64,000 nt of DNA from positions 54,264,093 through 54,328,092 of the forward strand of contig NC_080426.1 of assembly GCF_029873635.1 (NCBI RefSeq), written 5' to 3'. Numbering within the stretch: position 1 is the stretch's first letter; every line of letters starts with the position of its first letter. Positions 45,080 through 57,169 of the stretch are shown here, in pieces. The position numbers were made by a program, and so were the translations under genes. Under the pieces are notes generated by a model. It saw nothing but the letters and a program-made list of their open reading frames with translations. It was not told the origin of the DNA and did not search any database. This stretch comes from Malania oleifera (Eukaryota; Streptophyta; Magnoliopsida; Santalales; Ximeniaceae).

Positions 45080-47239
45080 TCATTAATTATAAAAGAAACC
45101 ACAAATATGAAATCATTCCCTATTCCTACTCAAACACGTGCAAGGTATTTTACCAACGAGAGTTCTCAAGGATTAGGGTGATTATCCACCCATACAAGTA
45201 GCACCCCTGTTGTGATACCTTAAGGAACCTACCATCACAACTGAAGCATATCAAGGTACTTACATTACTCAGTAAGCCCTTAGGTGGTTAGTTTATCTCG
45301 TTCTCACACATTCACACAAAGGTTTACTGAAATAAGCTCCCAAGAATAGGGAAGATTACACACCCATACAAGTAGCTTCCCTCTACCCTAATACGTTATG
45401 CAACCTACAGTTACATTTGATACCTATCATGGCACTTGCCTTTCTCAGCAAGCCCTCAGGCGAAGAGTACATTTCAACCCAAATACATGTAATACTACTA
45501 TATTTAGTACTAATAATACTTTACTACATTACTCTTTGTGCTATTATCTCTGTGTCATTTATTACATTTGCATTCATATTCTACATTTCTCATTTATGTA
45601 TTCATGTCTGCATTCACATTTTCTATTTTTATATCATTTCCATATGCTGTTCCTATATCTGTTATTCCCGTACTTGCTATTTCCATATTCATTGTTCTCA
45701 TATTATCAATGGTTAAACTTACAATTATGCGTTTAGAACCCTTTATACTGGTGAAAAATCATAGTCATGCTTCTGCCCCATGACAGATTGTGCGGCCCGA
45801 GGGCTGAACTTAACCTTGGTTGGCCCTCCAAAGTTAAATCAACCACATTCTACAGTTTGTAGGTCTGAATGGCTATTCCCATATTGGTCTAGACTCTAGG
45901 GGGAAACTACCCTTCTTAACACAATCGACCATCCCGTCTCCACACTCTATCTAAGACGTGTGGGTGCACTAGCGCTACCATACATATCTGCAACAGTACT
46001 ATGCCCTTTTCTAGTCCACCGAAGTTCTCAAACCATACATTGTAATTTAATATTACCAAACACATGCAACATAAATTAAATAACAACTTAATTCTCAATA
46101 CATTTCCAGTATCTCCTACATCTCACACATATATCATAGTTTAAACATAGCAACTTCATTTTACTCATGCCACACAATTTAACAACATATTTTCATACGT
46201 TCATTGAAAATAAGCCAACCCATAATCATCATTCATATACTGAAAATATACATTTAATTTCTTACATAATTAACTAGAAAATCTATCATTTTAACTTTCC
46301 ATTTTCATAAATAATATCTAGTAGCACATCCCTAGGCTCAGAAATTTACAATTCAAACGGTTGGCTTTTCAGAACTCACCAGAAAATCATATACATATAT
46401 ACATAATATTTCCATTTTCCACTAATTATTTCCTCAAAAATCCTGATTTAATATATTCCCCTTACCTAATTTCCTGAACTACGCCAGTAGAAACCCCAAA
46501 AAGATGCCTATGATGCTCACCCGAACCTTGATTCAAAACCCTAATTTATCAACTCAAATCTCAAAAAAAATAAAAAAAAAATCACTCATTTGATACTTCC
46601 TAGGTTCCATATACTTCAATCTAACAATAAAACTTTAAAATATCTCACATATCCTGATTTTTGGGATAATGCCCCAAAACCCCAAATCAACAATCTGCTC
46701 CACTAACTTTGCAGAGAATCATCCCACGAACCTTGTGATAGTTCCAGATCATCAAAACAAGCCTTAATGGAGCGAGAATCAAAGAAAATAAAGAAGGGAA
46801 ATGTAGGTTTTCGGAGAAAACGAAAGGAACAATTTGATTTCCTTTGAAACACATTTGTAGAATCTTTCTATATATCACCTCTACGCAGAAAACTGTCACT
46901 AGTTTTCTCAAACCTCTAGAAAATCGTCACTGGTTTTTTCTTTAACCGACCCCATTTTTACCGTTTAATCAATTACTGACTCGCGGTAATGCCACAAAAT
47001 CGTTGCCGATTTTCTCTTCACTTCAGAAAAGTGCTACCACTTTTTTTTTTTTTTTCTAGGTCTCTACATTTTCCCCTCAAGAAATTTCGTCCTTGAAATT
47101 CTGCTAATTATTCATTTCCACATTTCTACAATTGTTAACTCATTATATCTCATACAGTTCAATATATACTACCATATAAATTTTTGCATCATCTACAATT
47201 AAATAAAACCATCATTATCTTAAACATAAACTCGTACCT

Positions 47240-48163
47240 GCCACCTTGGCTTTATCTGCCTAATCTAGGATCATCGTATACACACGTGCTGGACCACCTC
47301 CACCTTGGGGTACTTGCTGATTTCCACGGATATGGTTTGGTGCAGGTGCAATAGGCAGCAGTTTATAATGGTTCCTCCTAATATGCCCCGGTTTATTGCA
47401 CCTATAATAGTTAGGACCCCCAACATGACATTCATCCCCATGCCTCTTATTACATTTCTAACATAAAGAGTAAGATAAATTATCCAGATAACCAAAATAA
47501 CCCCGATTTGCCATCTTTTGTCTCAAGCCCACAACATCCTTCTCTCTCTTCCACAATACCTGACTACCCTTAGCTTGAAAATTGAAAGGTGCAGGCCTCT
47601 TCCTCTGCTCTGTCAGCTTTGTACTGCCCTAAATGGTCTTTTCTAGCACCGAAGCCTTGTCCACCAAGTCAAAAAATTTATAGAACTGGAACCCCACTAC
47701 AAGCTCATAAACTCTTTATCTTAGGCCTTTTTCAAACTTCCTAGCCTTTCTCACCTCGTTCGAGATTAGGAACAGAGCAAAATGCGACAATTCAACAAAT
47801 TTAACCGCATATTCCCTCACAACCATATTCCCCTATGGTCAGTTTAGTAAATTCTTTAATCTTTTCCTCTCTGATAAATAAGAGGAAATGCCTATCAAAG
47901 AATAGCTCCTTGAATCGATCCCACATCATAGCTATCTTGACTAACCTCTGTTCCTCTAGCAGCTTCACAGAAAGCCACCAACATTTCGCATCCCCTGCCA
48001 TCTTAAATGCGTCATAGCGGACCTTCTTTTCGTCCGTGCAGTACTTCCAGTATCTCCTTAATTTGCTGAACCTAGTTTCTGTAGCCAGTGGATCAGGGCC
48101 TCCCTCAAAAGTAGGAGGGTTCAATCTCATAAACTCCTTGATGCTATAGCCCTGATCTACCAC
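47240..48163 (-). pseudogene. gag of the chromovirus-like element
   Basis: Starts MVDQGYSIKEFMRLNPPTFEGGPDP, the standard opening of the chromovirus Gag capsid domain, then FKMAGDAKCWW, MWDRFKELFFDRHF and, after a shift near 47810, YAVKFVELSHFAL and RKARKFEKGLR. Farther on come a Lys/Arg-rich linker and two cysteine/histidine motifs: KCNKRHGDECHVGG and RCNKPGHIRRNH near 47355-47400, the second having lost its first and last Cys. It ends near 47240 in a Gly/Pro-rich tail. Few stops are present. In a complete element protease would follow; here the polypurine tract comes within about 170 bp. Confidence 0.75.
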
Positions 48164-48624
48164 TAGACAGTTCTACCCTCTAGTATCCTTCCTCATTTCT
48201 ACCCTAACCTGTCAGACTATACCCCGCAGCATCGTGGAGGTATTAATATCCTCTTCACTAGAAGTCTTCGAATCATCTCTTCCTTCAATCCCTACATCGT
48301 CATCCCTACGATCTAGCCTGAAAATAGAACTGAAAGGAGATAAGAATTCCATTATCATATCCCAATATACACCCAACTTTTCAATTTAGGACTAGTCTCA
48401 CAGCTTAGAAATGAAATCATCTAAGGTTTACTATGGCTTTTTTGAGGTCGTCAACTGCTTCGAAAAAATCACAGGAAATCGTTGACGTATTTCCGCTTCC
48501 AGGCTATAAAAAAAAAATCCTAAACTTCTTAATTTTCTTGTCTACCCATCTCATATCCTCATTGTCACCTATTCTTATACTCTAGAACTAATCATCCTTA
48601 AGTCTGCAGAATTCCAAAACCTAA

Positions 48625-48637
48625 TGCTCTGATACCA
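48625..48637 (-). other. primer-binding site (initiator tRNA-Met type)
   Basis: Minus strand TGGTATCAGAGCA, nine bases from the start of the LTR fragment at 48647. Confidence 0.7.
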
Positions 48638-48646
48638 AAAATTTAA

Positions 48647-48897
48647 CGCCCCGAACCCAAAACTAAGGTATGGAGTGTTATTTGAAACAAATCTCTGACA
48701 CCGCCTCGTTACGCCTCAAACCCACCAAGTGGGGCCCAGGTGCCACATATTCTATTACCTATATCTGGCTCTGTATCAGTTACATAGTGGGAATAATAAC
48801 AACTCTTCAATAATATACCATAGTTTCAACATCTATATACATCTCAAAAACATAACCCAACATCCAATATTCACAACATTTACAACTCTAAAAACAT
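48647..48897 (-). repeat. truncated 5' LTR of the chromovirus-like element
   Basis: Aligns to 44517-44767 with scattered differences, then stops abruptly at aaaaacattg and becomes Sirevirus LTR. Confidence 0.75.
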
Positions 48898-49493
48898 TGA
48901 GAAAAATATATTCTCTTTTGAGCTTCATATACCTTATTGGAGTGCTTAGGGCTGATTGTACTCACTAGCTTATTGAGAAGTGGTTGAGTATTCAGGAATA
49001 TTTAATTGTTATTTGTATTAATGGTCAGGTTTGTGAATTGTGAGGAGGAAGATACACCTTTTGTAAGTAGTGGATTAGGAGATAGCTACGTCTCTTGTAA
49101 GCAGTAGTTGTAACTAGAAGCTTCGTTCCAAGTTAACGAGCAGTATAGTGGAATCCTTGGGTAGTTTACCCAAGGTGAGGATGTAAGCCAGGTTGGATGA
49201 ACCTTGTAAAAACCATGTTTGCATCACTCTTTCTTTAACTCTTTTAATTTCCGCTTGCACTTAATTATTTGGTTGTTGTGTATATGTTAAATAATCAGTA
49301 CGTTTGTAAGTAGTTGGGTAATATTGGTTGATTGATAAAATCACACATTAAATTGATAAGTTGTGAAATACTGAGTTGATTGACAAGTAGCTTGTGCATG
49401 TTTGATTGTAAGTTTTTAAAATTAGGACTTAAGACTCCTATATTTTAACAATACCCAATTCACCCCCCTCTTGGGAATACATATAAATTCACA
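48898..49493 (+). repeat. 5' LTR fragment of the 48898-56588 element
   Basis: Matches about 55990-56588, the last 600 bp of the 3' LTR, and ends AAATTCACA. It contains the two-hairpin motif at 49147-49210. The upstream 1.2 kb, with U3 and promoter, is deleted at the junction with the chromovirus-like LTR. Confidence 0.83.
49147..49210 (+). promoter_or_regulatory. two-hairpin LTR RNA motif, 9-bp hairpin I
   Basis: CCTTGGGTA-GTT-TACCCAAGG is a perfect 9-bp hairpin, then GAGG-ATGTA, loop, GAA-CCTT (paired with one G:T). The 3' LTR copy at 56241-56302 has the same hairpin I and CGAGG:CCTCG in hairpin II. Confidence 0.65.
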
Positions 49494-49507
49494 TTTGACA
49501 TCAAAGC
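49494..49507 (+). other. decayed primer-binding site
   Basis: TTTGACATCAAAGC directly after the LTR end, derived from TTGGTATCAAAGC by a few changes. Confidence 0.6.
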
Positions 49508-49559
49508 TAGGTTGCACTAGACTTAAACGTTTTTTTTTTTTTTTTTGTAAAAGATCACA

Positions 49560-51240
49560 ATGACACAAATCGATGTAACCCCATTAGGTGAGGGACACTC
49601 ATCCACACGACCACCCATTTTTTTGGTGTTAACTACACATACAGGAAACAAAGAATGCAAATCTTTCTTCAAATTGCTGATTGGAAAGTATGGAAAGTTG
49701 TCTCAATAGGAAATCATATTCCTATGAAAATTGTAGAGGAAGAAAATATACCTAAGAGTGAATATGAATATACAGATGAAGACAAGAAAGCTCTTCAAAT
49801 AAATGCTACTGCAATAAATCTGCTATACTATGCTTTAGACGTAAATGAATTTAATACGGTCATGGCGTGTACAATTGCTAGGGAAATTTGGGATAAATTA
49901 GAAGTCACATATGAAGGCACTAAAGATGTAAAAGACAGTAGAATAGACATGCTTACAAGTGAATACGATGCATTTAAATTTTCTTCTAGTGAATCAATCC
50001 AATCTATGTTCCCAGGTTCACCCACATCACAAATTCATTGCATGCTCTTGGTAAGACTTACCCTACCTATGAAATAAGCAGGACAATTCTTAGGGGTCTA
50101 CCACTAGTTTGGGAGATAAAGGCTACAACCATAGCAGAAGGATGGAGCCTAAAAGCAATGACTCTAGATGAGTTGATCGGGTCACTTATCACATACGAGT
50201 TGACAATAAATGAAAGACTGAGTGAGTAGAACAAAACTAAAAAAGTAACTGCTCTCAAAGCATCCTCCAGCAATTCTAGTAAAGAGAATTTTTCACAATC
50301 AGAAGACAATATGGCTCTTCTAACTAAAAAGTTCAGAAAGTTCCTAAAGAAGAACATAAAGTATACTAGAAAATTTCAAAACTTAAAAAAAAAAAGAAAA
50401 AGAAAGGAGAGTTGAGTAGAAGGAAGCAAAAGGGTGATCCTCCTATGTGCTATAATTGCAGAGAAGTTAGGCACATCAAGACAAACTGTCCTCAGTTAAA
50501 GAAAGTGTCCAAAAGGAAAAACAAGGCACTAAAGGTCGATTAAGACACACACAGTATCAGCAATTCAGACTCTGAATGTAGCGACAACCAAATTGCTAAT
50601 CTGTGTCTAATGGCACATGAAGATCACGAGGTACAATCTTTTTACTCAGCTTCATGATATTATTTTAGTGACTTTGATAATGATGATAGCATGATTTCAT
50701 ATGATGAATTGCAATAGGAATATCTGTATATTCTTAAAATGATTGAGAAAATGACTAAGAAAAATTCTAATTTGAAATTAAAATTAAAGGAATTTTCGAA
50801 GCTGTTGGAAAAACAAAACGAGTCTCATACCTCTTTAATAAAAGTAAGGGATTTGAAAATTAAGGAGTTAGAAAGAAATTTGGAAGACAAATCTAAAATT
50901 ATTTATAAATTCACTGAGGGTTAAAATAATTTTGAAAGACTTCTTGGAGCTCAAAGAAATTCTCTAGATAAGGAAGGTCTTGGTTTTAATGGAAAGGAAA
51001 ACCTTAAACAGAAACACCTTTACATGGGTCACTTTGTGAGAGGGTCAAAAATTTTATGTTCCATCTAAAGAATCTTATAGATACACTAAATGCTTTAAAT
51101 GCAAGAAGTTAGGTCACATAAAATTTCATCGTCCTTTTAAGAACAAAGATGTTAAAATTAAAAACTTTTGGAAAGTCAAAGGAGAGTTGAGCACTAACTC
51201 CCATGGCCCCAAGAAAATATGGGTACCAAAATTAGTCAAT
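49560..51240 (+). pseudogene. gag of the pol-bearing Sirevirus-type element
   Basis: Start MTQIDVTPLGEGHSS at 49560, then a frame change into MQIFLQIADWKVWKVV (49655) and the capsid-like core (AREIWDKLEVTYEGTKDVKD, DMLTSEYDAF, ILRGLPLVWEIKA). Knuckle 1 at 50448-50489 reads CYNCREVRHIKTNC with all four metal ligands kept. A Lys/Glu coiled coil spans about 50720-50920. Knuckle 2 near 51091-51130 (CFKCKKLGHIKFHR) lost its last Cys. It ends KIWVPKLVN just before protease. Stops and shifts lie near 49640, 50015, 50229, 50390, 50655, 50716 and 50922. It is the intact-architecture reference against which the gag-only copies can be compared. Confidence 0.85.
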
Positions 51241-51243
51241 TAA

Positions 51244-51813
51244 ATGTCCATTGCAGGTGTGCTTGAGATCGTCTGCTTCAAAGACAAATGGTATATGGAT
51301 AGTGGATGCTCTCGACACATGACCGAAGATAAAACCATGTTCGCGTCCATCACACCTAAGGATGGAGGATTTGTTACCTTCAGCAACAACTCAAAAGGTA
51401 GAATCACTGGAGTATGTAAGGTTGGTAAGGAACCTTCCCTTATTATTGATAATGTGTTATTAGTAGATGGTCTAAAACATGACCTGTTAAGTATAAGCCA
51501 ATTGTGTGATAAAAGTTATAGAGTTTCCTTTGAATATGACAAATGCACTGTAGAGAATAAATTTGAAAACAAAATATTGTTTACTACTGATCATCATGAA
51601 AATGTCTACACCACTTGCCTTGATAATCTTACTTATCAACATGTAACTTGCTTTTCTGCTATAAATGAAGATAGTTGGCTTTGGCATAGGAGATTAGGAC
51701 ATGCAAACATGGACTTATTATCTAAACTAGTTAAAGGAGAATTAGTTAAGGGATTACCTAAGACACAATTTGTGAAAGATAAAATATGTGATCCATGTCA
51801 ACTAGGAAAATAA
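51244..51813 (+). pseudogene. pol: protease and GAG-pre-integrase domains
   Basis: A 189-codon open stretch. Protease motif WYMDSGCSRHMTED has the catalytic D-S-G at 51298-51306, then FVTFSNNSKG, VGKEPSLIIDNVLLVDGLKHDLLSISQLCD. The GAG-pre-integrase zinc region follows with WLWHRRLGHANMDLLSKL and ICDPCQLGK (HHCC-type ligands). These domains mature the polyprotein and start the integrase. A stop follows K at 51811; the frame carries on into the integrase core. This is the best-preserved part of pol in the window. Confidence 0.88.
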
Positions 51814-52650
51814 ATAAAATCTAACTTTAAGAAGAAGAAAGTTATCTCCACAACTAGGCCACTTCAAATGTTGCACTTAGATCTATTTGGTCCTAATCCA
51901 ACTAAAAGTCTAGGTGGTAAATTATATGCTTTCGTCATTGTCGATGACTATTCTAGATTCATATGGGTATTGTTTCTTGCACATAAAGATGAAGCATGTG
52001 AAAACTTTATTAAATTATGCATAAGAATTCAGATTGAAAAAGGCTATATGATCACACACATATGAAGTGATAGGGATATAGAGTTTCAAAACAAGGGTAT
52101 GGAAGAATACTGTGATTCACTAGGAATCTTTCATAACTTTTTGGCACCTAAGACACCACAACAAAATGGGGTAGTTAAGAGAAAGAATAAATCTTTACAG
52201 GAAATGGCTAGAACCATGCTTAACAAACATAAGTTGCCTATGTATTTTTGTGCTAAGGCAGTGAACACTGCTTGCTACGCATTGAATAGAGTTCTAATTA
52301 AGCATACTCTTAATAAAACCCCCTATGAATTGTGGAAAGGCCATAGACCGAATATTTCCTATTTCCATCTATTTGGATGTAGATGCTTTGTTCTTAGAGA
52401 TAATGGACACCTAGGAAAATTTGATGCAAAATCTGATGAAAGTATCTTTCAAGGTTATGCCTCTAAAAGGTCTAATGAGGATGATTTTAAGATAAGTAAG
52501 GAATTAGAAAAATTGTCTATTGAAAATAATTCATATAAGAACACTAAAACTAAGGAAACATCTTTTGAAGATAATCAAGTAGAAAGGGAGGTTCATGAAC
52601 TACCCAAGGAATGGAAGTATGTAAGGAATCACCCTATGATCAAATTATAG
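51814..52650 (+). pseudogene. pol: integrase core, catalytic Glu changed
   Basis: DDE integrase core of the copia type, the enzyme that inserts cDNA into the genome. First Asp in MLHLDLFGP (51868 on), then GGKLYAFVIVDDYSRFIWV. The second Asp lies in SDRDIEF just after a TGA stop near 52065. The third motif reads TPQQNGVVKRKN where the family has VVERKN, so the catalytic Glu is Lys (codon AAG, 52177-52179). Downstream are LFGCRCFVL and KFDAKSDESIFQGYA, the C-terminal part. The Glu-to-Lys change alone should abolish strand transfer. Confidence 0.85.
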
Positions 52651-53500
52651 GTGAATCGTCACGTGAAGTAGCTGCACAATCATCACTTAGAAATTTGGTT
52701 AGCCACATTGCATTCTTATCATAAGAAGAACCTAAGAATGTGAGTGAAGCAATTGAGGATGAATCATGGGTGATATCCATCCAAGATGAATTAAATCAAT
52801 TTAAGAGAAGCAAAGTTTGGACATTAGTTCCTACACCTATTAATCATAGAGTTATTGGAAAAAAAATGGGTCTATAAGAATAAGAAAGATGAAAATGGCA
52901 TAGTAATTAGAAACAAAACCAAACTAATAGCTCAAGGATATAACTAGGAGGACGACATAGATTTTGAGGAAACATTTGCTCCTATAGCTAGAATGGAAGC
53001 TATTCGAATGTTATTGGTATATGCTACTTTTAAGAATTTCAAATTATATCAAATGGGCATAAAAAACACATTTTTAAATAGTTATATAAATGAGGAAGTT
53101 TATATTGAACAACCCCCAGGATTTGAAAACCACAAATTTCCAAATCATGTCTATAAATTGACTAAAACCTTGTATGGATTGAAGCAAGCTCCTAGACCTT
53201 GGTATGAAAGGCTTAGTGGTTTTCTACTAGATAATGAGTTTACTATAGGAAAGATTAACACAACACTCTTCATAAAGGCTAAAAATGATAACTTGCTCCT
53301 AGTGCAAATATATGTAGATGATATCATTTTTGGAGCAAAAAACGAAGAGTTGTGCAATGAGTTTTCTAGTTGCATGCAAAGTGAATTTGAAATGAGTATA
53401 ATGGATGAACTTAACTTCTTTCTGAAACTTCAGATCAAATAGACAAAACATGGAATCTTTATAAACCAATCATAATACATTAGAGACTTTCTTAAAAAGT
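52651..53500 (+). pseudogene. pol: reverse transcriptase
   Basis: Copia reverse transcriptase: WVISIQDELNQFKRSKVWTLVP, a frameshift near 52855, KKWVYKNKKDENG, KLIAQGYN, FEETFAPIARMEAIRMLL. Motif A reads QMGIKNTFLN where the family has Q-M-D-V-K-x-A-F-L-N, so the first catalytic Asp is Gly (53056-53058). Then VYIEQPPGFE, YKLTKTLYGLKQAPRPWYERL and the catalytic YVDD box at 53311-53322, which is intact. The open stretch 52993-53442 ends at a TAG. Confidence 0.88.
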
Positions 53501-54131
53501 TTAACATGGAAGATGGTAAAATTTTAGGAACACCTATGAGTTCTTCCACAAAATTAGATAAAGATGAGCAAGGTATACTGGTGGATGTTTAGCTCCACCG
53601 TTGAATGATTGGTAGCCTCTTATACCTGATTGCTAGCTGGCCTGATACTATGTTTAGCGTATGCTTGTGCGCAAGATTTTAGGTTGCACCTAAAGAGTCA
53701 CAGTTATTAGCAGTTAAAAGAATGCTTAAATACCTTATTGGGACTATTGAACTTAGATTATGGTATCCTAAGTACACTTCTCTTGAGATTGTCAATTATT
53801 CTAATGCTGACTTTGCCGGTAGTAAAGTAGATAGAAAAAACATGAGCGACACTTGTCACTTTTTAGGACAATCCCTAGTTTCTTGATTCTCCAAGAAACA
53901 AAACTCAGTTGCACTGTCCACAGCCAAAGCTAAATACATAGCGGCTGGAGGTTGTTGTGCTCAAACGCTATATATGAAGCAATAACTAATGGACTATGGA
54001 TTGCACTGTGGCTTGAGTTTGTGTGGAGAGATGAACAATGGGCAGGTATATTCACGAAACCTCTTCCGGAGGATAGGTTTATCCAAATTAAACGTGAATT
54101 AGGCCTAATGCATAGTAGAGACGTTACCTAG
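53501..54131 (+). pseudogene. pol: RNase H with internal deletion
   Basis: Continues IGSLLYLIASWPD, RLWYPKYTSLEIVNYSNADFAG, DTCHFLGQSLVS, FSKKQNSVALSTAKAKYIAAGGCCAQ, then near 54015 jumps to LEFVWRDEQWAGIFTKPLPEDRF. Compared with 38851-39066, the CDNTSAINISKxP and HxDIRHHLLKDH blocks (about 110 bp) are missing, which removes part of the RNase H fold. Ends HSRDVT-stop at 54131. Confidence 0.82.
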
Positions 54132-54742
54132 AAATATACTAGAATACATAACTAAGGGGAGCAATTTAATTTAAAAAAAAAATTAAGTAATTTTTATTTA
54201 TAGTTAATTGCATGTTAAATGTTTTATGGTTATATGATACATGTTGATACGCACATGACCTTTATAATTTAATGAACTGAATTGTTTGGCTGTCTTTGCA
54301 AATGTTGATTAAACTGCATTTGTATGTTCAATATGAATATTTCTTTTACAAAACAACTATTATTTTACAAAGGGGGAGAGATAAATTTTTTGAACAAAGG
54401 GGAGAGATATTTAAATACGTATACTTTTTTGTATACCTTTTTGATTTATGTCAAAATGGGGAGAGATATTTACTAGAGCAAAAAAAGTTTCGAGATCAAA
54501 AGAGGGAGAAATATTTTCTAGAGCAAAAATAATTTTTATAGCAAAAGGGAGAGAAATGGAAGCAGGTGTTTTTGGGCATATTGCAAAATCGAGCATATTT
54601 TAAGTAAGAAAATTCGGAGAGACTAAATTGTGTTAACTACTTCATATTTCATATTCTACAACATGTCTGGATTACATTGCTATATTATAAATCATGCAGT
54701 ATCATAGGGGGAGTCTTGTTAGGCTTACAAAAAAGGGGAGAT
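54132..54742 (+). other. 3' untranslated region with repeated polypurine tracts
   Basis: Purine tracts at 54369-54380, 54396-54408, 54453-54466, 54497-54511, 54542-54556, 54705-54713 and 54729-54740. The last lies two bases before the 3' LTR and is the likely functional one. Multiplied tracts are a known Sirevirus trait. The 78-codon frame here reads the tracts and is not a gene. Confidence 0.78.
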
Positions 54743-56588
54743 TGTTGACTCTATAAGTCCAATCCTGTTTTGATAATGACAAATCACTTGGTATTTTACC
54801 TCTGCAATGAGATTTTGAATAGGATCATGACTTAGCATGCATGGATGATAAGTATGCTACGGAAGCCATGAGGTATACAAAGTACATACCACTCAACTTA
54901 ATCCATCGAAACCGAAGAGCTGAAGGATAAACACAATCCATATTTTCAGTTGTAATTCGTATTAGGTTTGATTGTATTTGCATAAGTCATAAGATATGAT
55001 GCAAAGCTCAAAATAAAATATAAATTGACCTTTGGATGCATGTTTTTCATGATATATTCATATGCATTGACCTAGGTTGGATCAGGCTAAATAACAGGCA
55101 ACTTGTTGATGATTCCCTTAGTCTCGTCGATGAATGACTAAAGGCCACTCATCGCCGAACACTTTGCTCTCGTCGATGAGAAAATACCAAGACCATAAAA
55201 ATCTCAGTCAGCCTAATCGTCAACGAATCCCCTGTTCTCATCGATGAGCAACCGAAGGACATTCGTCAACTGGTACGAACATTCATCGACGAATTCGTGG
55301 CACAAAACAACGCTTTAGTGCAGAAATGGACTGAAATTTTTTATTTAAATGATCCAGCGATTGAAAATTGATCAAAGTCTAAGAATACTTACGTATATCA
55401 ACTCTAAACCCTAGGTTAACACTTTTTTATGACTTTTGCACAACCTTTGCACACCTTTTGCTAAGCTTTGCCTACTTTCAACATATTCACATCAAGAATG
55501 GACATTCGTCAAGATCATCTTCAAGATCCAAGTGCTTTCACTTATATCATCTTATGAAAAACTGGCTTGATCTTGAGGTTTGATTAACTTTATTATTGAA
55601 CATTCAATCTTATTCTTATAAGCTCATCTATTCCTGTATTCTTTTATGTAAAATCTTATATTGGGATCAAGAACTCGAATTTCACATAAATACTTGTTTG
55701 AAAAATCTTTTGTAATATTCAAAGGCATATTTTTATTCAAAAGATTTAATACTATTTTTACAAAAGGTATTTGAAAAAAAAGATCTCAAATAGTTGTGAT
55801 ATTCAAATATATATTCTAATTCAAAGATTTAATATTTTATTATTCTTGTAAAAGTTATCTGACTGCAAACCCTAGAATCTCCAAAGCATTTTCAAGATAT
55901 CATTTTGGGGAGATATTGAATAAAGTTTAGATCTTTGATGCATCTCATATACATATATTTTTCATACCATATCTTTACATACATTATTAGGAAAAATATA
56001 TTCTCTCTTGAGCTTCATATTATACCTTATGCGAGTGCTTAGGGCTGATTGTACTCGTTAGCTTATTGAGAAGTGGTTGAGTATTCAACAATATTTAAAT
56101 TTTATTTCTATTAACAGTTTGGTTTGTGAATCATGAGGAGGAAGCTACACCTCTTGTAAGCAGCAGATTAGGAGATAGTTACGTACCTTGTAAGCAATGG
56201 ATTGTAACGGGAGTTTCCATCCCAAGTTAAGGAGCAATATAGTGGAATCCTTGGGTAGTTTACCCAAGGCGAGGACGTAAGCTAGGTTGACTGAACCTCG
56301 TAAAAACCGTGTTTGCATCTCCCTTCCCTTAACTCTTCTAATTTCCTCTTGCACTTAATTATTTGGTTATTGTGTATGTGTTAAATAACCAGTATGTTTG
56401 TAAGTAGTTGGGTAATATTGGTTGATTGATAAAATCACACATTAAATTGATAAGTTGTGAAATACTGAGCTGATTGTTAAGTAGCTTGTGCATGTGTGAT
56501 TGTAAGTTTTCAAAATTAGGACTTAAGAGATCGAGATTTTAAAAATACCCAATTCACGCCCCCTCTTGGGATTACACATAAATTCACA
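54743..56588 (+). repeat. 3' LTR of the 48898-56588 element
   Basis: TGTTGACTCTATAAG...AAATTCACA, 1846 bp. It has an array of CTCGTCGATGAG / TTCATCGACGAA palindromes (55080-55310) in U3 and the two-hairpin motif at 56241-56302. Confidence 0.88.
56241..56302 (+). promoter_or_regulatory. two-hairpin LTR RNA motif, 3' LTR copy
   Basis: CCTTGGGTA-GTT-TACCCAAGG followed by CGAGG-ACGTA, loop, GAA-CCTCG; both hairpins are fully paired. Confidence 0.65.
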
Positions 56589-57169
56589 GAGTGCATAAAG
56601 TTTAGTTTTTCTCCTACTCTTTCCTTTGAAAATATTCTTTGGAGAAAACATTTTCATTAAGCCTAGATTCTTGAAGAAGCTTTTATTGCATTATCTTTAT
56701 TTCTGCTCACCCTTTCAAAAACAAGAGTATATTTACACTCTTCTACTCTTCATCTCTTGTTTTACAAAATATTCTTTGGTTGATTTTAAAAGACTTAAGC
56801 ACATATTTACACCCATATATATGGTGGTAGAAAAGCTTTTTTGCATTTAAGCTTTCATATATAAATCTTACATTTGCAAAAATCATTTGAAAGCAAACCT
56901 TAGGTTCTCCTACATTTTTTATTGAAAAATATTCTTTGGAGAAATATTTATTAGGGTTGAATCTTTGAAGCTTTTATCATATACATCTCCTTCAAAAATT
57001 GCAAAAATTATTTTTGAGAAAATAGTCCTTTACTCTACTGCGCTTATTTCATATTATTAGGGAGTGTATAGTAGAGCTTCAACGTGTACATCCCTGCTTA
57101 TTTTCAGAAGCATTTATTTGTACAAATATTTGATATCTTTGTATTCCAGGCATAGCCTAAAGAGGAATA

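Larger units (their letters stand above)
48898..56588 (+). mobile_element. Sirevirus-type Ty1/copia element with full set of pol domains, inactive
   Basis: Truncated 5' LTR (48898-49493), decayed primer site, gag (49560-51240), pol (51244-54131), 3' UTR with about seven purine tracts, 3' LTR (54743-56588). It is the only element in the window with protease, integrase, reverse transcriptase and RNase H. Many stops, changed catalytic residues and a deletion in RNase H make it inactive. No envelope-position ORF lies between pol and the 3' LTR. Confidence 0.88.

Noticed and set aside
45398..45783. Three overlapping plus-strand frames of 80-112 codons
   Set aside because: Low-complexity T/C-rich LTR DNA, hydrophobic nonsense, antisense to the element.
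53590..53720. Possible second element boundary in RNase H
   Set aside because: The frame can be followed through stops and shifts as RNase H; no LTR end, primer site or duplication is present.
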